Shown one piece after another: positions 17,288 to 25,672 of a stretch of DNA of 64,000 nt. This DNA comes from DASRVA01 sp050732875 (GTDB taxonomy: Bacteria; Gemmatimonadota; Gemmatimonadetes; JACCXV01; JAHWKZ01). Numbering within the stretch: position 1 is the first letter of the stretch; every line of letters begins with the position of its first letter. The translations under genes and the position numbers were made by a program. The notes beneath the pieces are model-generated. The model did not search any database. It was not told where the DNA came from and worked only from the letters and a program-made list of their open reading frames with translations. The stretch is taken from positions 1-64,000 of the forward strand of contig JBOHRQ010000003.1 in NCBI GenBank assembly GCA_050732875.1, given 5' to 3'.

Positions 17288-17761
17288 CTACGTCTCGCCT
17301 CCGGCGAGGTCAACAGCCATGGTGACGGCGTCCTCCCGAGGGTGGCGGTAGTAGTCGCGACGCCGGCCCGTGGCGGCGAAACCGTGCCGGAGGTAGAAGG
17401 AACGGGCCGCCGCATTGGAGACACGCACCTCGAGGTACATGCGGCCGGCTCCCCGCTCGCGCGCGACCTCGCACATGGCGTCCAGCAGTCGTCCTCCGAC
17501 TCCACGCCGGCGCTGGACTCGGGCCACCGCGAGGTTGGCCAGCTCGGCCTCGTCGCCGGCGATCCAGCCGAGCGCGTAGCCTGCCAGCGACCCGTCGGAC
17601 AGGATCGCCGCCCGGCCGATCGCCCCTGGCAGATCCATGATCCGCGCGAAGTGCTCCGCAGGCCAGGGCGAAGGATAAACGCTCTGCTCCAGCGCCACGA
17701 CGGCGGGGAGGTCGGCAGGCTCGAGCCGCCGGACCTGAAGCCCGGGAAGGACGACGCTCAT
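17288..17761 (-). CDS. rimI: ribosomal protein S18-alanine N-acetyltransferase-like GNAT
   Basis: A 157-residue GNAT acetyltransferase. The acetyl-CoA site is RVQRRRGVGGRLL, followed by YLEVRVSNAAARSFYLRHGF, the typical RimI signature. It follows tsaB through an ATGA overlap, and tsaE-tsaB-rimI is a common arrangement. The natural target may be ribosomal S18 or other N-termini. A short perfect palindrome, CTCGCC/GGCGAG with a 3-nt loop, forms the last codons. Confidence 0.88.
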   Translation of the reverse strand: MSVVLPGLQVRRLEPADLPAVVALEQSVYPSPWPAEHFARIMDLPGAIGRAAILSDGSLAGYALGWIAGDEAELANLAVARVQRRRGVGGRLLDAMCEVARERGAGRMYLEVRVSNAAARSFYLRHGFAATGRRRDYYRHPREDAVTMAVDLAGGET

Positions 17762-18372
17762 CGACCGCTGGCCTCCGTGGGCGGACGGGCATAGGCGATG
17801 CGCAGCGCTCCTGGCGCCGACAGCCGATAGGCATCGGGCGCGCGAGCCACGAGCGCGGCCAGCGCGACCGCCGGAGAGGATCCATCCAGCCGCTTCTCGA
17901 GCTGCACGTGGGGAACCCCGTCCGCCCACGCCCCGACGCGATCGGCATCGATGTCGACGGGCCCCCGAACAGTGACCCATGCCTTCCCCTTCCGCTCCAG
18001 CAGGGCCACGTAGCGTCGTCCCCGGCGGGCGTCCAGGCTGGCGCACACCGGGGTCGTCTCCGGTCGCGCACAGGCCTCGGCCACGACCACCAGCGTAGAG
18101 GGGGCGAAGAGGGGCAGCTCCCGGAGCTCCGCGATCGCCAGCACCAACGCGGCTCCTATGCGGAGACCCGTGAACGAGCCGGGGCCAGCCGGCACCGCGA
18201 GACCGTCCAGGTCGGACCATCCCAGCCCGGCCTCGTCGAGCAGGGCCTCCACCGCCGGGGCGCACTCGCGGAACGCCGAACGCCACGCGAGCCGGCGCTC
18301 CAGGACGCGCTCATCCAGGCAGAGCGCCACGCCGGCCTCGAAGGTGGCCGTGTCGATGGCCAGGATTCTCAT
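17758..18372 (-). CDS. tsaB: tRNA threonylcarbamoyladenosine biosynthesis protein TsaB
   Basis: The scaffold partner of TsaD in forming t6A37 on ANN-decoding tRNAs. The 204-residue protein starts MRILAIDTATFEAGVAL and has the family motif GLAVPAGPGSFTGLRIG. It is an ASKHA-fold protein without the full metal site of TsaD. It overlaps tsaE by ATGA and rimI by ATGA. tsaC and tsaD are not in the window. Confidence 0.93.
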   Translation of the reverse strand: MRILAIDTATFEAGVALCLDERVLERRLAWRSAFRECAPAVEALLDEAGLGWSDLDGLAVPAGPGSFTGLRIGAALVLAIAELRELPLFAPSTLVVVAEACARPETTPVCASLDARRGRRYVALLERKGKAWVTVRGPVDIDADRVGAWADGVPHVQLEKRLDGSSPAVALAALVARAPDAYRLSAPGALRIAYARPPTEASGR

Positions 18373-18863
18373 CCGCGACTACCCAGGGCCTGGGCGAGGG
18401 TCGACCAGCCCCCGCCGACCAGCCTTCCCACCAGATACCGTCCACCCGCCTCGTGCGCGAGCGCGATCACGGCATAGGGAGCTCGCACCAGGTCCGCCAC
18501 GAGCTCCGGCCATTCCACGCACGCCAGTCCGCGGGGAGAGAGCATCTCGTCGAGGTCCAGGCTCTCGAGCTGGGACGGGTCCTGCAGCCGGTAGAGATCG
18601 GCATGGACGAACGGGCGTCGGCCTTCGTAATGCAGCACGAGGTTGTAGGTCGGGCTGGTCACCGCGCCCGCCACGCCGCAGCCGGCGGCGACTCCCTGGG
18701 CGAACGTGGTCTTCCCCGCGCCCAGCGGCCCTTCCAGAAGGATCACCGCGCCGTCCGGGCCGAGCTCGCCGAACCGCCATCCCAGGCGCTTCGTGTCGTC
18801 GGGAGTCGGGACCAGCCGCTCGAACGCGAAGACCTCCGGCTCGACTCGGTCCTCGCGCACCAC
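18369..18863 (-). CDS. tsaE: tRNA threonylcarbamoyladenosine biosynthesis ATPase TsaE
   Basis: A 164-residue P-loop ATPase that supports t6A synthesis by TsaB/TsaD. The Walker A motif is LLEGPLGAGKTTF, followed by VTSPTYNLV and FVHADLYRL, then VEWPEL, all typical of TsaE. Two adjacent GTG codons (18863 and 18860) could serve as start; neither has a strong ribosome site. The start abuts the CTAG mini-palindromes at 18864-18929. Confidence 0.92.
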   Translation of the reverse strand: MVREDRVEPEVFAFERLVPTPDDTKRLGWRFGELGPDGAVILLEGPLGAGKTTFAQGVAAGCGVAGAVTSPTYNLVLHYEGRRPFVHADLYRLQDPSQLESLDLDEMLSPRGLACVEWPELVADLVRAPYAVIALAHEAGGRYLVGRLVGGGWSTLAQALGSRG

Positions 18864-18929
18864 CTAGTGCCTCGGTGCGGGAATCCGCCTCAGCATCGAG
18901 AGGGCGGCACTAGTGTCGTGTCGCACTAG
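18864..18929. repeat. CTAGTG/CACTAG mini-palindrome pair on the uvrB stop codon
   Basis: Two back-to-back palindromes share CTAG boundaries. The first, 18864-18913, has 8-bp ends CTAGTGCC/GGCACTAG and an imperfect inner stem (TCGGTGC against GCATCGA). The second, 18910-18929, is CTAGTG-8 nt-CACTAG. The right-hand CTAG contains the TAG stop of uvrB (18926-18928 on the minus strand). The outer CTAGTG matches the ends of the larger elements at 21806-21972 and 58600-58765, so these may be related short elements or decay products. Confidence 0.6.
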
Positions 18930-20962
18930 AGGCCGATCCGCTCCCGCAGCGTGCCCCGACCCTGCGCCCTGGCGGAGGATTTTCCACGGATCTCGAACAG
19001 CTCGTCGCGAAGCAGCGCTGCCGTCTGGAAGTCAAGCCGTTCGGCGGCCGCCTTCATCTCGGCCTCGATCACCCGCGCGAGCTCCTCGCGCTCGAGCTCC
19101 CCCTGGAGACCCTTGAGTCGCTCGTGGACCGCCCGAGGCGAGCCCCCGGCGCGCGTGTCGGCCACCGAGGTCGTGCGCAAGATCTGCTCGCGGGTCTTGA
19201 ATACCGTCTCGGGTTCGATCCCGTGTTCCTCGTTGTGGGCGGCCTGGATCTTCCGCCGCCGCTCGGTTTCGTCCATCATCCGCCGCATCGCCTCGGTGAT
19301 CCGGTCGGCGTAAAGGATCACCGTGCCGTTGAGGTTCCGGGCCGCCCGGCCGGCTGTCTGGATGAGGGCCGTCTCGGAGCGCAGGAATCCCTCCTTGTCG
19401 GCGTCCAGAACCGCTACCAGCGATACCTCCGGGAGATCGAGCCCCTCCCGCAGAAGATTGATCCCCACCAGGACGTCGAACTCGTCGATACGGAGGCCGC
19501 GGATGATCTCCATGCGCTCGAGAGCATTGATGTCGGAGTGCATGTAGCGAACGCGCACACCGGACTCGTTCAGATAATCGGCCAGGTCCTCGGCCATGCG
19601 CTTGGTGAGCGTGGTCACGAGCACCTTCTCTCCGACCGCCTCGCGGCGCCGGATCTCTTCCATGAGGTTGTCGACCTGACCGCGAACCGGACGCACTTCG
19701 ACCCGCGGATCGAGCAGCCCGGTCGGCCGGATGATCTGCTCCACGACCACACCGTCCGACTTCTCCAGCTCGAAGTCGGCGGGCGTGGCCGAGACGAAGA
19801 TCGTCCGCTGCATGAAGCGCTGGAACTCTTCGAACCGGAGAGGCCGGTTGTCGAGCGCCGACGGGAGCCGGTAGCCGTGCTCCACCAGCGTCTCCTTCCG
19901 CGACCGGTCCCCGGCGTACATCCCGCCGATCTGGGGCACCGTGACGTGGGACTCGTCGAGTACGAGCAGGAAGTCGTCCGGGAAGTAGTCGAGCAGGCAC
20001 GACGGCCGCTCGCCCTGCGCCCGGCCCGAGAGGTGGCGCGAGTAGTTCTCGATCCCCGCGCAGTATCCCATCTCCTCCATCATCTCGATATCGAAGCGGG
20101 TCCGCGTTTCGAGCTTGTGGGCCTCCAGCATGCGACCGTTCTCGCGCATCACGGCGAGCCGCTCGACGAGCTCGGCGCGAATCGCCAGCGTGGCCTCCTC
20201 GAGCTGGGGACGCGTCGTCACGAAGTGCTTGGCCGGATAGATGGCCGCCCGGTCCAGCGTCGCGATCGTCGTGCCCCGCAGGGGATCGATCTTGGAGATA
20301 CGCTCGACCTCGTCGCCCCAGAGCTCGATCCGGACCGCCTGCTCCTCGTACGCCGGGAAGATCTCGATCACGTCTCCGCGCACGCGGAAGCGACCGGGCT
20401 CGAAGTCGTAGTCGCCGCGCCTGTACTGGATCCGGACCAGCTCCTCGAGGATCCGGTCGCGCGCGATCTCCTGCCCCGTCTCGAGCACGACCATGAGCGA
20501 GCGGTACTCGCGCGGGCTCCCCAGCCCGTAGATCGCCGACACCGATGCTACCACGATCACGTCGCTCCGCTCGATCAGCGACGAGGTCGTCCTGAGCCGC
20601 AGGCGGTCGATGTCTTCATTGATCGAGGCGTCCTTTTCGATGTACGTGTCGGTGGCCGGGATGTAGGCCTCCGGCTGGTAGTAGTCGTAGTATGAGATGA
20701 AGTACTCGACGGCGTTGTGCGGGAAAAGCTGCTTGAGCTCGCCGTAGAGCTGGGCGGCGAGCGTCTTGTTGTGGGACATGACCAGGGTTGGGCGGCCATA
20801 CGCGGCGATAACGTGGCCGATCGTGAAGGTCTTCCCCGTGCCGGTCGCGCCCAGCAGCGTCTGGTAGCGGCGCCCCTCGGCGAGCCCCTCGCTCAGCTCC
20901 GCGATGGCCTTCGGCTGGTCCCCCCTGGGGACGAGGTCGGTGACGAGCTCGAACTTCGGCAT
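18926..20962 (-). CDS. uvrB: excinuclease ABC subunit B
   Basis: The DNA-damage-verifying helicase-like subunit of nucleotide excision repair. The 678-residue, full-length protein has Walker A GATGTGKT (38-45), the beta-hairpin YYDYYQPEAYIP that clamps DNA, DESHVTVPQ, and the C-terminal UVR domain. The ATG at 20962 is chosen because upstream residues are not conserved. There is no Shine-Dalgarno, but a TACATT box sits exactly 7 nt before the ATG, suggesting a leaderless message. The stop TAG lies in a palindromic CTAG. Confidence 0.97.
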   Translation of the reverse strand: MPKFELVTDLVPRGDQPKAIAELSEGLAEGRRYQTLLGATGTGKTFTIGHVIAAYGRPTLVMSHNKTLAAQLYGELKQLFPHNAVEYFISYYDYYQPEAYIPATDTYIEKDASINEDIDRLRLRTTSSLIERSDVIVVASVSAIYGLGSPREYRSLMVVLETGQEIARDRILEELVRIQYRRGDYDFEPGRFRVRGDVIEIFPAYEEQAVRIELWGDEVERISKIDPLRGTTIATLDRAAIYPAKHFVTTRPQLEEATLAIRAELVERLAVMRENGRMLEAHKLETRTRFDIEMMEEMGYCAGIENYSRHLSGRAQGERPSCLLDYFPDDFLLVLDESHVTVPQIGGMYAGDRSRKETLVEHGYRLPSALDNRPLRFEEFQRFMQRTIFVSATPADFELEKSDGVVVEQIIRPTGLLDPRVEVRPVRGQVDNLMEEIRRREAVGEKVLVTTLTKRMAEDLADYLNESGVRVRYMHSDINALERMEIIRGLRIDEFDVLVGINLLREGLDLPEVSLVAVLDADKEGFLRSETALIQTAGRAARNLNGTVILYADRITEAMRRMMDETERRRKIQAAHNEEHGIEPETVFKTREQILRTTSVADTRAGGSPRAVHERLKGLQGELEREELARVIEAEMKAAAERLDFQTAALLRDELFEIRGKSSARAQGRGTLRERIGL

Positions 20963-21034
20963 GGCGTCAAATGTACCGCTCAAAGCAAGCGGACCGCCCA
21001 CGAGGCGTCGTGCAGATCGACCCCGGCGCCCGGC

Positions 21035-21709
21035 TCAGGAGTCGAAGATCTCTACGCCCTCCGGCGGCTCGAACTCGAAGGCGCTTCCCGACAGGGGCGC
21101 GTTGGGCTCCAGCCGCACGAACGTGTAGGTGGTGGCGACGCCCTCGTCGGTGCGCGTCCGGACCTGGCGCGGAAATCCAGTCTCCCGGTCGACCCACACT
21201 TCCAGCAGCATGAAAGGCGCCCGAGGGCCCGCCGGCGTGAGGACCAGGCGATCGGTCGCGCGGCCGGCCACCGTCTGCGTGCCTCCCGACACCGCCACGT
21301 AGTCGTCCCGCAGGTCGCGCAGGTAGGTGAGGGGGTTCCGGACGTCGCTCCGGGCGGCCGGCTGGCGGATCACCTGGCCCGGCTGGCTGCTCGGCAGGTA
21401 GATCCAGACCCGCTCCCCGTCGTTGACGACGACATCGCCCGCGGGGTCGCTGTAGGCGATCCTGAAGAGCTCCGGCGAGCGGTAGGTGAGCGTGCCATGG
21501 CCCGTCGTCGTCCGCTCGAGGACGGGGTTGTAGACCTGCTGGTCGAACTCCGCCCGCAGGGTCTCCAGGCGATCCAGCGCCCGATCCGCACGCTGGAGAA
21601 CCTGTTCGGGGTCGCTCGGATTCTGATAGCCGAGCCCCGCCGTCGGCTGGACGAGCGCCAGGGCCAGCAGCCCCGCGCTCAGGCGGCTCATCATGCACTT
21701 CATGGTCAT
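21035..21709 (-). CDS. lolA: LolA-type outer-membrane lipoprotein carrier protein
   Basis: A 224-residue secreted protein. The signal peptide (MKCMMSRLSAGLLALALV...) is followed by RADRALDRLETLRAEFDQQVYN and GHGTLTYRSPELFRIAYSDP, then VVNDGERVWIYLP, which is the LolA pattern. LolA ferries lipoproteins across the periplasm from LolCDE to the outer membrane. The start is uncertain among several Met codons between 21709 and 21691. The gene lies downstream of rel, from which it is separated by the palindromic element at 21806-21972. Confidence 0.85.
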   Translation of the reverse strand: MTMKCMMSRLSAGLLALALVQPTAGLGYQNPSDPEQVLQRADRALDRLETLRAEFDQQVYNPVLERTTTGHGTLTYRSPELFRIAYSDPAGDVVVNDGERVWIYLPSSQPGQVIRQPAARSDVRNPLTYLRDLRDDYVAVSGGTQTVAGRATDRLVLTPAGPRAPFMLLEVWVDRETGFPRQVRTRTDEGVATTYTFVRLEPNAPLSGSAFEFEPPEGVEIFDS

Positions 21710-21805
21710 GTTGGACCCCGCGCCGCGCCCCGGTGTTCCGGTCACGGGGCTGGCATGACGGTCGGCCCGACCCCATCATGCGACCGCCTCGTCCTCAACG
21801 ACCCG

Positions 21806-21972
21806 CTAGTGTGCTGAGTCAGAAGTCCGGTGAAGCACCGAGAGCCCCGCTGCGCCCCGCGGGCGAGGCGCGACGAGGAGGAATGGCAGCGCCATTCCGC
21901 ACGAGTCGCAACGAAGCCCCCGGGGATGCAGCGGGGCTCGAATGCCAACGGACTTCTGACTCAGCACACTAG
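21806..21972. mobile_element. palindromic MITE-like element, copy 1
   Basis: A 167-bp element bounded by CTAG on both sides, with 24-bp perfect terminal inverted repeats (21806-21829 and 21949-21972). The arms continue as an extended imperfect palindrome: a GAGCCCCGCTGC/GCAGCGGGGCTC pair inside, then a central perfect hairpin GGAATGGC-AGC-GCCATTCC. It encodes no plausible protein. If TA is the duplicated target, excision restores a single CTAG. The TAG stop of rel (21969-21971) is part of the terminal CTAG. CTAG targets with TA duplication are typical of IS630/Tc1-type transposition, which is the inferred origin. The second copy at 58600-58765 differs at only three positions. Confidence 0.8.
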
Positions 21973-24146
21973 GCGCCGACGACGCGTCCGGGCTCGCGCA
22001 TGTGATGCGCCCCGAAGTACTCCTTCCGCTCCACCTCCAGAATCCCGTCGATGGACTTCATCGACTCGATCACGCGGTTGAGGTGCTCCAGGTCGGTGAC
22101 CTCGACCACGAACGTCCCCTCGATCCCGCTCTCGGTGGCGCTCAGGTCGGCGCTCTTGATGTCGGTCGAGGTGCGGGAGACGGCGCCCGCCACGTCGGCG
22201 AACAGGCCGCGGCGGTCGGTGCCGGTCACGACGAGCCGCACGATGAAAGTCTGGGCCCCGCCGGTATCCCACTCGACCTCGATCTTGCGGTCGGGCTCGT
22301 CGGTCATGTTCAGGATGTTCGGGCAGTCGGTCCGATGGATGGAGACGCCGCGCCCGCGGGTCACGTAGCCCATGATCTCGTCGCCTGGAATCGGCTGGCA
22401 GCATTGGCTGAAGCGCACCATCATGTTGTCGAAGCCCTGGATCCGGACGCCTCCGGGCCGCCCTTTGATCTTCTCGACCAGCCGTTCGAACGCCGACGCC
22501 GGCTTCCGCTCGGCCGTCCTCTCCTCGGGAAAAAGGACGTTCCACACCTGAGAGATCGTCAGCTCCCCATGGCCCAGCGCCGCGTACAGGTCCTCGGCTT
22601 CGCCTACGCTGAAGTGCCTGGCGGTCTCCTCGAGCCGGTCGTCGTCGGGCTTCCGGACGCGGTTCCGACGGTATTCCTTCTCGAGCATGTCCTTGCCCAG
22701 CGTCACCGAACCGGCGTGCTCCTCCTCGCGGAGGGTCCGCCGGATGATCGACCGCGCCTTCGAGGTCTTGACGAAATGGAGCCAGTCCCGCGATGGACGC
22801 TGGGAAGCGCTGGTGAGGACCTCGACCGTGTCACCCGAGCGCAGCTGGCGATGGAGGGGCACCATGCGGCCGTTCACCATCGCCCCCGAGCACCGCATCC
22901 CGACCTCGGTGTGCACCTGGAAGGCAAAGTCGATGGGCGTCGAGCCGGCCGGGAGCTGGACGACGTCCCCGCGCGGGGTGAAGACGAAGATCTCGTCCTT
23001 GTAGAGGTCGATCTGGAGGTACTCCATGAACTCCTCCGGATCCGTCATGTCCTGCTGCCACTCCAGGATCTGGCGGAACCATGCGAGCTGCTCGTCGATC
23101 TCCGTGCCTTCGGTCCCCTCCTTGTACTTCCAGTGGGCCGCGATGCCGACCTCGGCCGTGCGATGCATCTCCCCGGTGCGGATCTGGATCTCGTAGAGCG
23201 TCCCCGCGGGGCCGAACACGGTCGTGTGAAGGGACTGGTACATGTTCGACTTCGGAGTCGCGATGTAATCCTTGAAGCGCTCGTGGACGGGCGTCCAGAG
23301 CGTGTGGATGATCCCCAGCCCGTGATAGCAGTCACGAACGGTCTCGGTCAGGACACGGATGGCCAGAAGATCGTAGATCTCGCCGTAGGGCTTCCCCCGG
23401 CCGACCATCTTCTTGTGGATCGACCACAGATGCTTGGGACGGCCGGCGATCTCGGACTTGATGCCGGCCTCCATCAGCGCCCCTTCGAGCGGTGCCGCGA
23501 TCGCTGCGATCATCCGCTCGCGCTCGCGCCGCTTCGACTTGACCTGCTTCGCAAGCGCCCGGTACGCCTCGGGCTCGAGGAACTTGAACGACAGATCCTC
23601 GAGCTCCCACCGGATCGTGGCCATACCGAACCGATGCGCCAGCGGGGCATAGATGTCGCGGGTCTCCCGGGCGATCCGGCGACGCTTGGTGTCGGGCAGA
23701 TACTCCAACGTCCGCATATTGTGCAGCCGATCCGCCAGCTTGATCATGATGATGCGGATGTCCTGGGCCATCGAGAGCAGCAGCTTGCGGTAGTTTTCGA
23801 CCTGGCGCTCCTCGCGCGATTGGAACCGCAGATGACCGATCTTGGTGAGGCCGTCCACGAGCCGCGCCACTTCGGGGCCGAAGTCCTCCTCGACCAGCTC
23901 GAGCGAGGTCTCCGTGTCCTCCACGACGTCGTGCAGAAGGGCCGCCGCGATCGTATTGGTATCCACGAGGTTCAGCTCCAGCAGAATCCCCGCGATCTCG
24001 GCGGCGTGGGAGACGAACGGCTCGCCGGAGAGGCGCTTCTGCCCCGCGTGCGCGCGCTCGCTGAAGGCATACGCCCGCTCGATCCGCTCAAGATCGACAC
24101 GGTCGGCGTAGGGCGTCAGCGCCTCGAGGAGTGCCTTTCTATCCAT
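21969..24146 (-). CDS. rel: bifunctional (p)ppGpp synthetase/hydrolase (RelA/SpoT family)
   Basis: Makes and degrades the stringent-response alarmone (p)ppGpp. The 725-residue protein has an intact HD hydrolase domain (H47 and the HDVVED motif near 72-77), a synthetase domain with YGEIYDLLAIRV and KSNMYQSLHTTV, a TGS domain (FVFTPRGDVVQLPAGSTPIDFAF), the Cys-rich turn CCQPIPGDE, and a C-terminal ACT domain. Both catalytic halves look functional, as in single-Rel organisms. A TAAGTT box lies exactly 7 nt before the ATG with no Shine-Dalgarno, suggesting leaderless transcription. The TAG stop is in the terminal CTAG of the palindromic element. Confidence 0.96.
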   Translation of the reverse strand: MDRKALLEALTPYADRVDLERIERAYAFSERAHAGQKRLSGEPFVSHAAEIAGILLELNLVDTNTIAAALLHDVVEDTETSLELVEEDFGPEVARLVDGLTKIGHLRFQSREERQVENYRKLLLSMAQDIRIIMIKLADRLHNMRTLEYLPDTKRRRIARETRDIYAPLAHRFGMATIRWELEDLSFKFLEPEAYRALAKQVKSKRRERERMIAAIAAPLEGALMEAGIKSEIAGRPKHLWSIHKKMVGRGKPYGEIYDLLAIRVLTETVRDCYHGLGIIHTLWTPVHERFKDYIATPKSNMYQSLHTTVFGPAGTLYEIQIRTGEMHRTAEVGIAAHWKYKEGTEGTEIDEQLAWFRQILEWQQDMTDPEEFMEYLQIDLYKDEIFVFTPRGDVVQLPAGSTPIDFAFQVHTEVGMRCSGAMVNGRMVPLHRQLRSGDTVEVLTSASQRPSRDWLHFVKTSKARSIIRRTLREEEHAGSVTLGKDMLEKEYRRNRVRKPDDDRLEETARHFSVGEAEDLYAALGHGELTISQVWNVLFPEERTAERKPASAFERLVEKIKGRPGGVRIQGFDNMMVRFSQCCQPIPGDEIMGYVTRGRGVSIHRTDCPNILNMTDEPDRKIEVEWDTGGAQTFIVRLVVTGTDRRGLFADVAGAVSRTSTDIKSADLSATESGIEGTFVVEVTDLEHLNRVIESMKSIDGILEVERKEYFGAHHMREPGRVVGA

Positions 24147-24240
24147 GATTTCGAACTTACGGGCCGGACCACCGAATTACCACGAACCCCAGCCTGTCCG
24201 GAAACCGCCAGGCGACGCTCGTAGGTCGGCCCCGGCGGAC

Positions 24241-24273
24241 GGGATCCCGGAACTCGAGGGCACCCGGGATCCC
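24241..24273. repeat. inverted repeat after the small gene 24302-24655
   Basis: Two 10-bp arms, GGGATCCCGG (24241-24250) and CCGGGATCCC (24264-24273), flank a 13-nt loop, and each arm is itself nearly palindromic. It lies just past the stop of the leftward gene at 24302, where a transcript hairpin would form. There is no T tract, so it is at best a weak or Rho-assisted terminator. Confidence 0.45.
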
Positions 24274-24301
24274 CGCCCGATCGATCGGCCGGGCCGAACG
24301 G

Positions 24302-24655
24302 CTACTTCACCGCGAACTCGACCACCTTCTGCCGGGCGTTCCACCTGGCCTCGAAACCACGGGACTTCTGGTGGGAGACGCCATAATGATCCAGGAACTG
24401 CCCGCTGCTCACGTAGTAGCGCTGTCCACCCTGGGGGGATTCCCGCAGCTTGTAGGTCGTACGGTCGGCTTTCCTCCGCGGCCGTAGCCCGACCTTCCTG
24501 GCCTTCGGATCGTAGAGCAACTCCACGTTCCTGGCTCCCCCGAACCATTGATCGTAGACGCCCGGGCTGATCGAAAGATCCCCGCTCTTGAGGATGCGAA
24601 TCGTCGATTTGCTCGAAGCTCGTCCCCGCTGAGGGACATAGGTCTCGAAAGCCAT
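24302..24655 (-). CDS. conserved small protein of unknown function
   Basis: A 117-residue protein I cannot assign. It begins MAFETYVPQRGR and continues through ISPGVYDQWF, then VELLYDPKARKVGLRPRRK, TTYKLRESP, YYVSSGQFLDHYGV and a basic C-terminal part ending KVVEFAVK. The alternating strands and turns look like a small beta-rich domain, perhaps AbrB/SpoVT-like, with many Lys/Arg residues that could bind nucleic acid; this is a guess from composition. The start is well supported by AGGAGA 5 nt before the ATG. A stem-loop (24683-24707) sits in the leader. It lies alone between rel and radC. Confidence 0.7.
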   Translation of the reverse strand: MAFETYVPQRGRASSKSTIRILKSGDLSISPGVYDQWFGGARNVELLYDPKARKVGLRPRRKADRTTYKLRESPQGGQRYYVSSGQFLDHYGVSHQKSRGFEARWNARQKVVEFAVK

Positions 24656-24682
24656 TATCGTCTCCTGAGACAAAGCATTCAC

Positions 24683-24707
24683 AGTCGGGTGTGAGGCTGA
24701 CCCGACT
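24683..24707. repeat. leader stem-loop between radC and the small unknown gene
   Basis: A perfect 8-bp stem, AGTCGGGT (24683-24690) with ACCCGACT (24700-24707), encloses a 9-nt loop. It lies 28 nt upstream of the ATG at 24655 on the leftward transcript. There is no T run after it, so it is more likely a 5'-UTR structure of that gene than a terminator for radC. Confidence 0.45.
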
Positions 24708-24771
24708 TTCGAAGTTTGATCGATCCTGATGTTCCGACCCAATTTAATGCCTACCCTGTTGCGTGCCAGGA

Positions 24772-25461
24772 TTACAACAGTCCGCCATCTCGAAACGAGT
24801 AATAGGAATCGGCACCGATGATGACATGGTCGTGGAGGGGTATGTCGAGCAGATGCCCCGCCTCCGAAAGGGCCCGCGTAACCTCGTGGTCTTCGCGGCT
24901 CGGGCTGGGGTCCCCCGACGGGTGGTTGTGGGCGATGACGATGGCCGCCGCCGAGCACGACAGGGCCGGTTTGTAGACCTCCCGCGGATGAACGATGCTG
25001 GCATTGAGCGAGCCCATCGAAACAACGACTTCGCGGACGAGCTCGTTTCGCGTATTGAGACACAGCGCGAGGAATCGCTCCCGATCGCGGTCCCGCAGCT
25101 CGAGCGAGAGGTGCCGCCACACGGCGCGCGGCGAGGAGAGGACCGCGCGGCGCTCGCGGCGTTCCCGCTGGAGGCGTCCGCCGAGCTCGCAGGCGGCCGC
25201 GAGCCGGGCCGCGTTGGCCGCCCCTATCCCCGGCACCGACCGGATCTCGGCGAGCGAACTCGAAGCCAGGTCGCGGAGCGAGGGATGGGCAGCGACGAGC
25301 CGGCGGGCCAGCAGATCGGCCGATGCCCCGGGTCCGCCGGACCCGATGAGAATCGTCAGCAGCTCGACGGTCGAGAGCGCCGCCGTGCCGAGCCTCTCCA
25401 GTCTCTCCCGCGGCCGCTCGCAGGCCGGACAGTCCTTGATCGAAAGGGGGACCCGCTCCAC
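24772..25461 (-). CDS. radC: RadC/JAB1-MPN domain protein
   Basis: A 229-residue RadC-family protein. The N-terminal part has IKDCPACERPRERLERLG and a helix-hairpin-helix-like IRSVPGIGAANAARL, followed by the MPN metalloprotease-like domain with HNHPSGDPSPSREDHEVT. Despite the name, a DNA-repair role for RadC is not supported, and its function remains unclear. I use the GTG at 25461, which gives the family N-terminus; the sequence further upstream in frame looks non-coding and enters the long inverted repeat after rho. Confidence 0.88.
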   Translation of the reverse strand: MERVPLSIKDCPACERPRERLERLGTAALSTVELLTILIGSGGPGASADLLARRLVAAHPSLRDLASSSLAEIRSVPGIGAANAARLAAACELGGRLQRERRERRAVLSSPRAVWRHLSLELRDRDRERFLALCLNTRNELVREVVVSMGSLNASIVHPREVYKPALSCSAAAIVIAHNHPSGDPSPSREDHEVTRALSEAGHLLDIPLHDHVIIGADSYYSFRDGGLL

Positions 25462-25533
25462 GCGCGCCGAAAAGGCAAGCCTCGGGCCGCCGCTTTCAGG
25501 GCAAACCACCGAGCATGTGCAAGGCGATCGGCA

Positions 25534-25665
25534 GGGCCTCCGGGGGCCGGTTCCCGGAGCGCTCAAAAATCAGCTCATTGGCAGAAATGCCGTCCGGCCT
25601 GCTGCACCAGGACGACCGCTCTCGCAGAGACGCCACGCGCTCCGGGAACCGGCCCCCGGAGGCCC
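25534..25665. repeat. 29-bp perfect inverted repeat between rho and radC
   Basis: Arms at 25534-25562 and 25637-25665 are perfect reverse complements over 29 bp and enclose a 74-bp spacer. The right arm begins 7 bp past the rho stop. The arms are GC-rich, and the structure could form a very stable hairpin in the rho transcript or a DNA cruciform. It shares no ends with the CTAG elements and encodes nothing. It may be a terminator or mRNA-stability element for rho, or a separate small mobile repeat. Confidence 0.75.
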
Positions 25666-25672
25666 GAACGAC

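Noticed and set aside
21742..21948. Short open frames inside the palindromic element (also at 58494-58760)
   Set aside because: They arise from the repeated sequence itself, are Cys/Ser/Arg-rich, have no ribosome site and run into unrelated flanks in the two copies.
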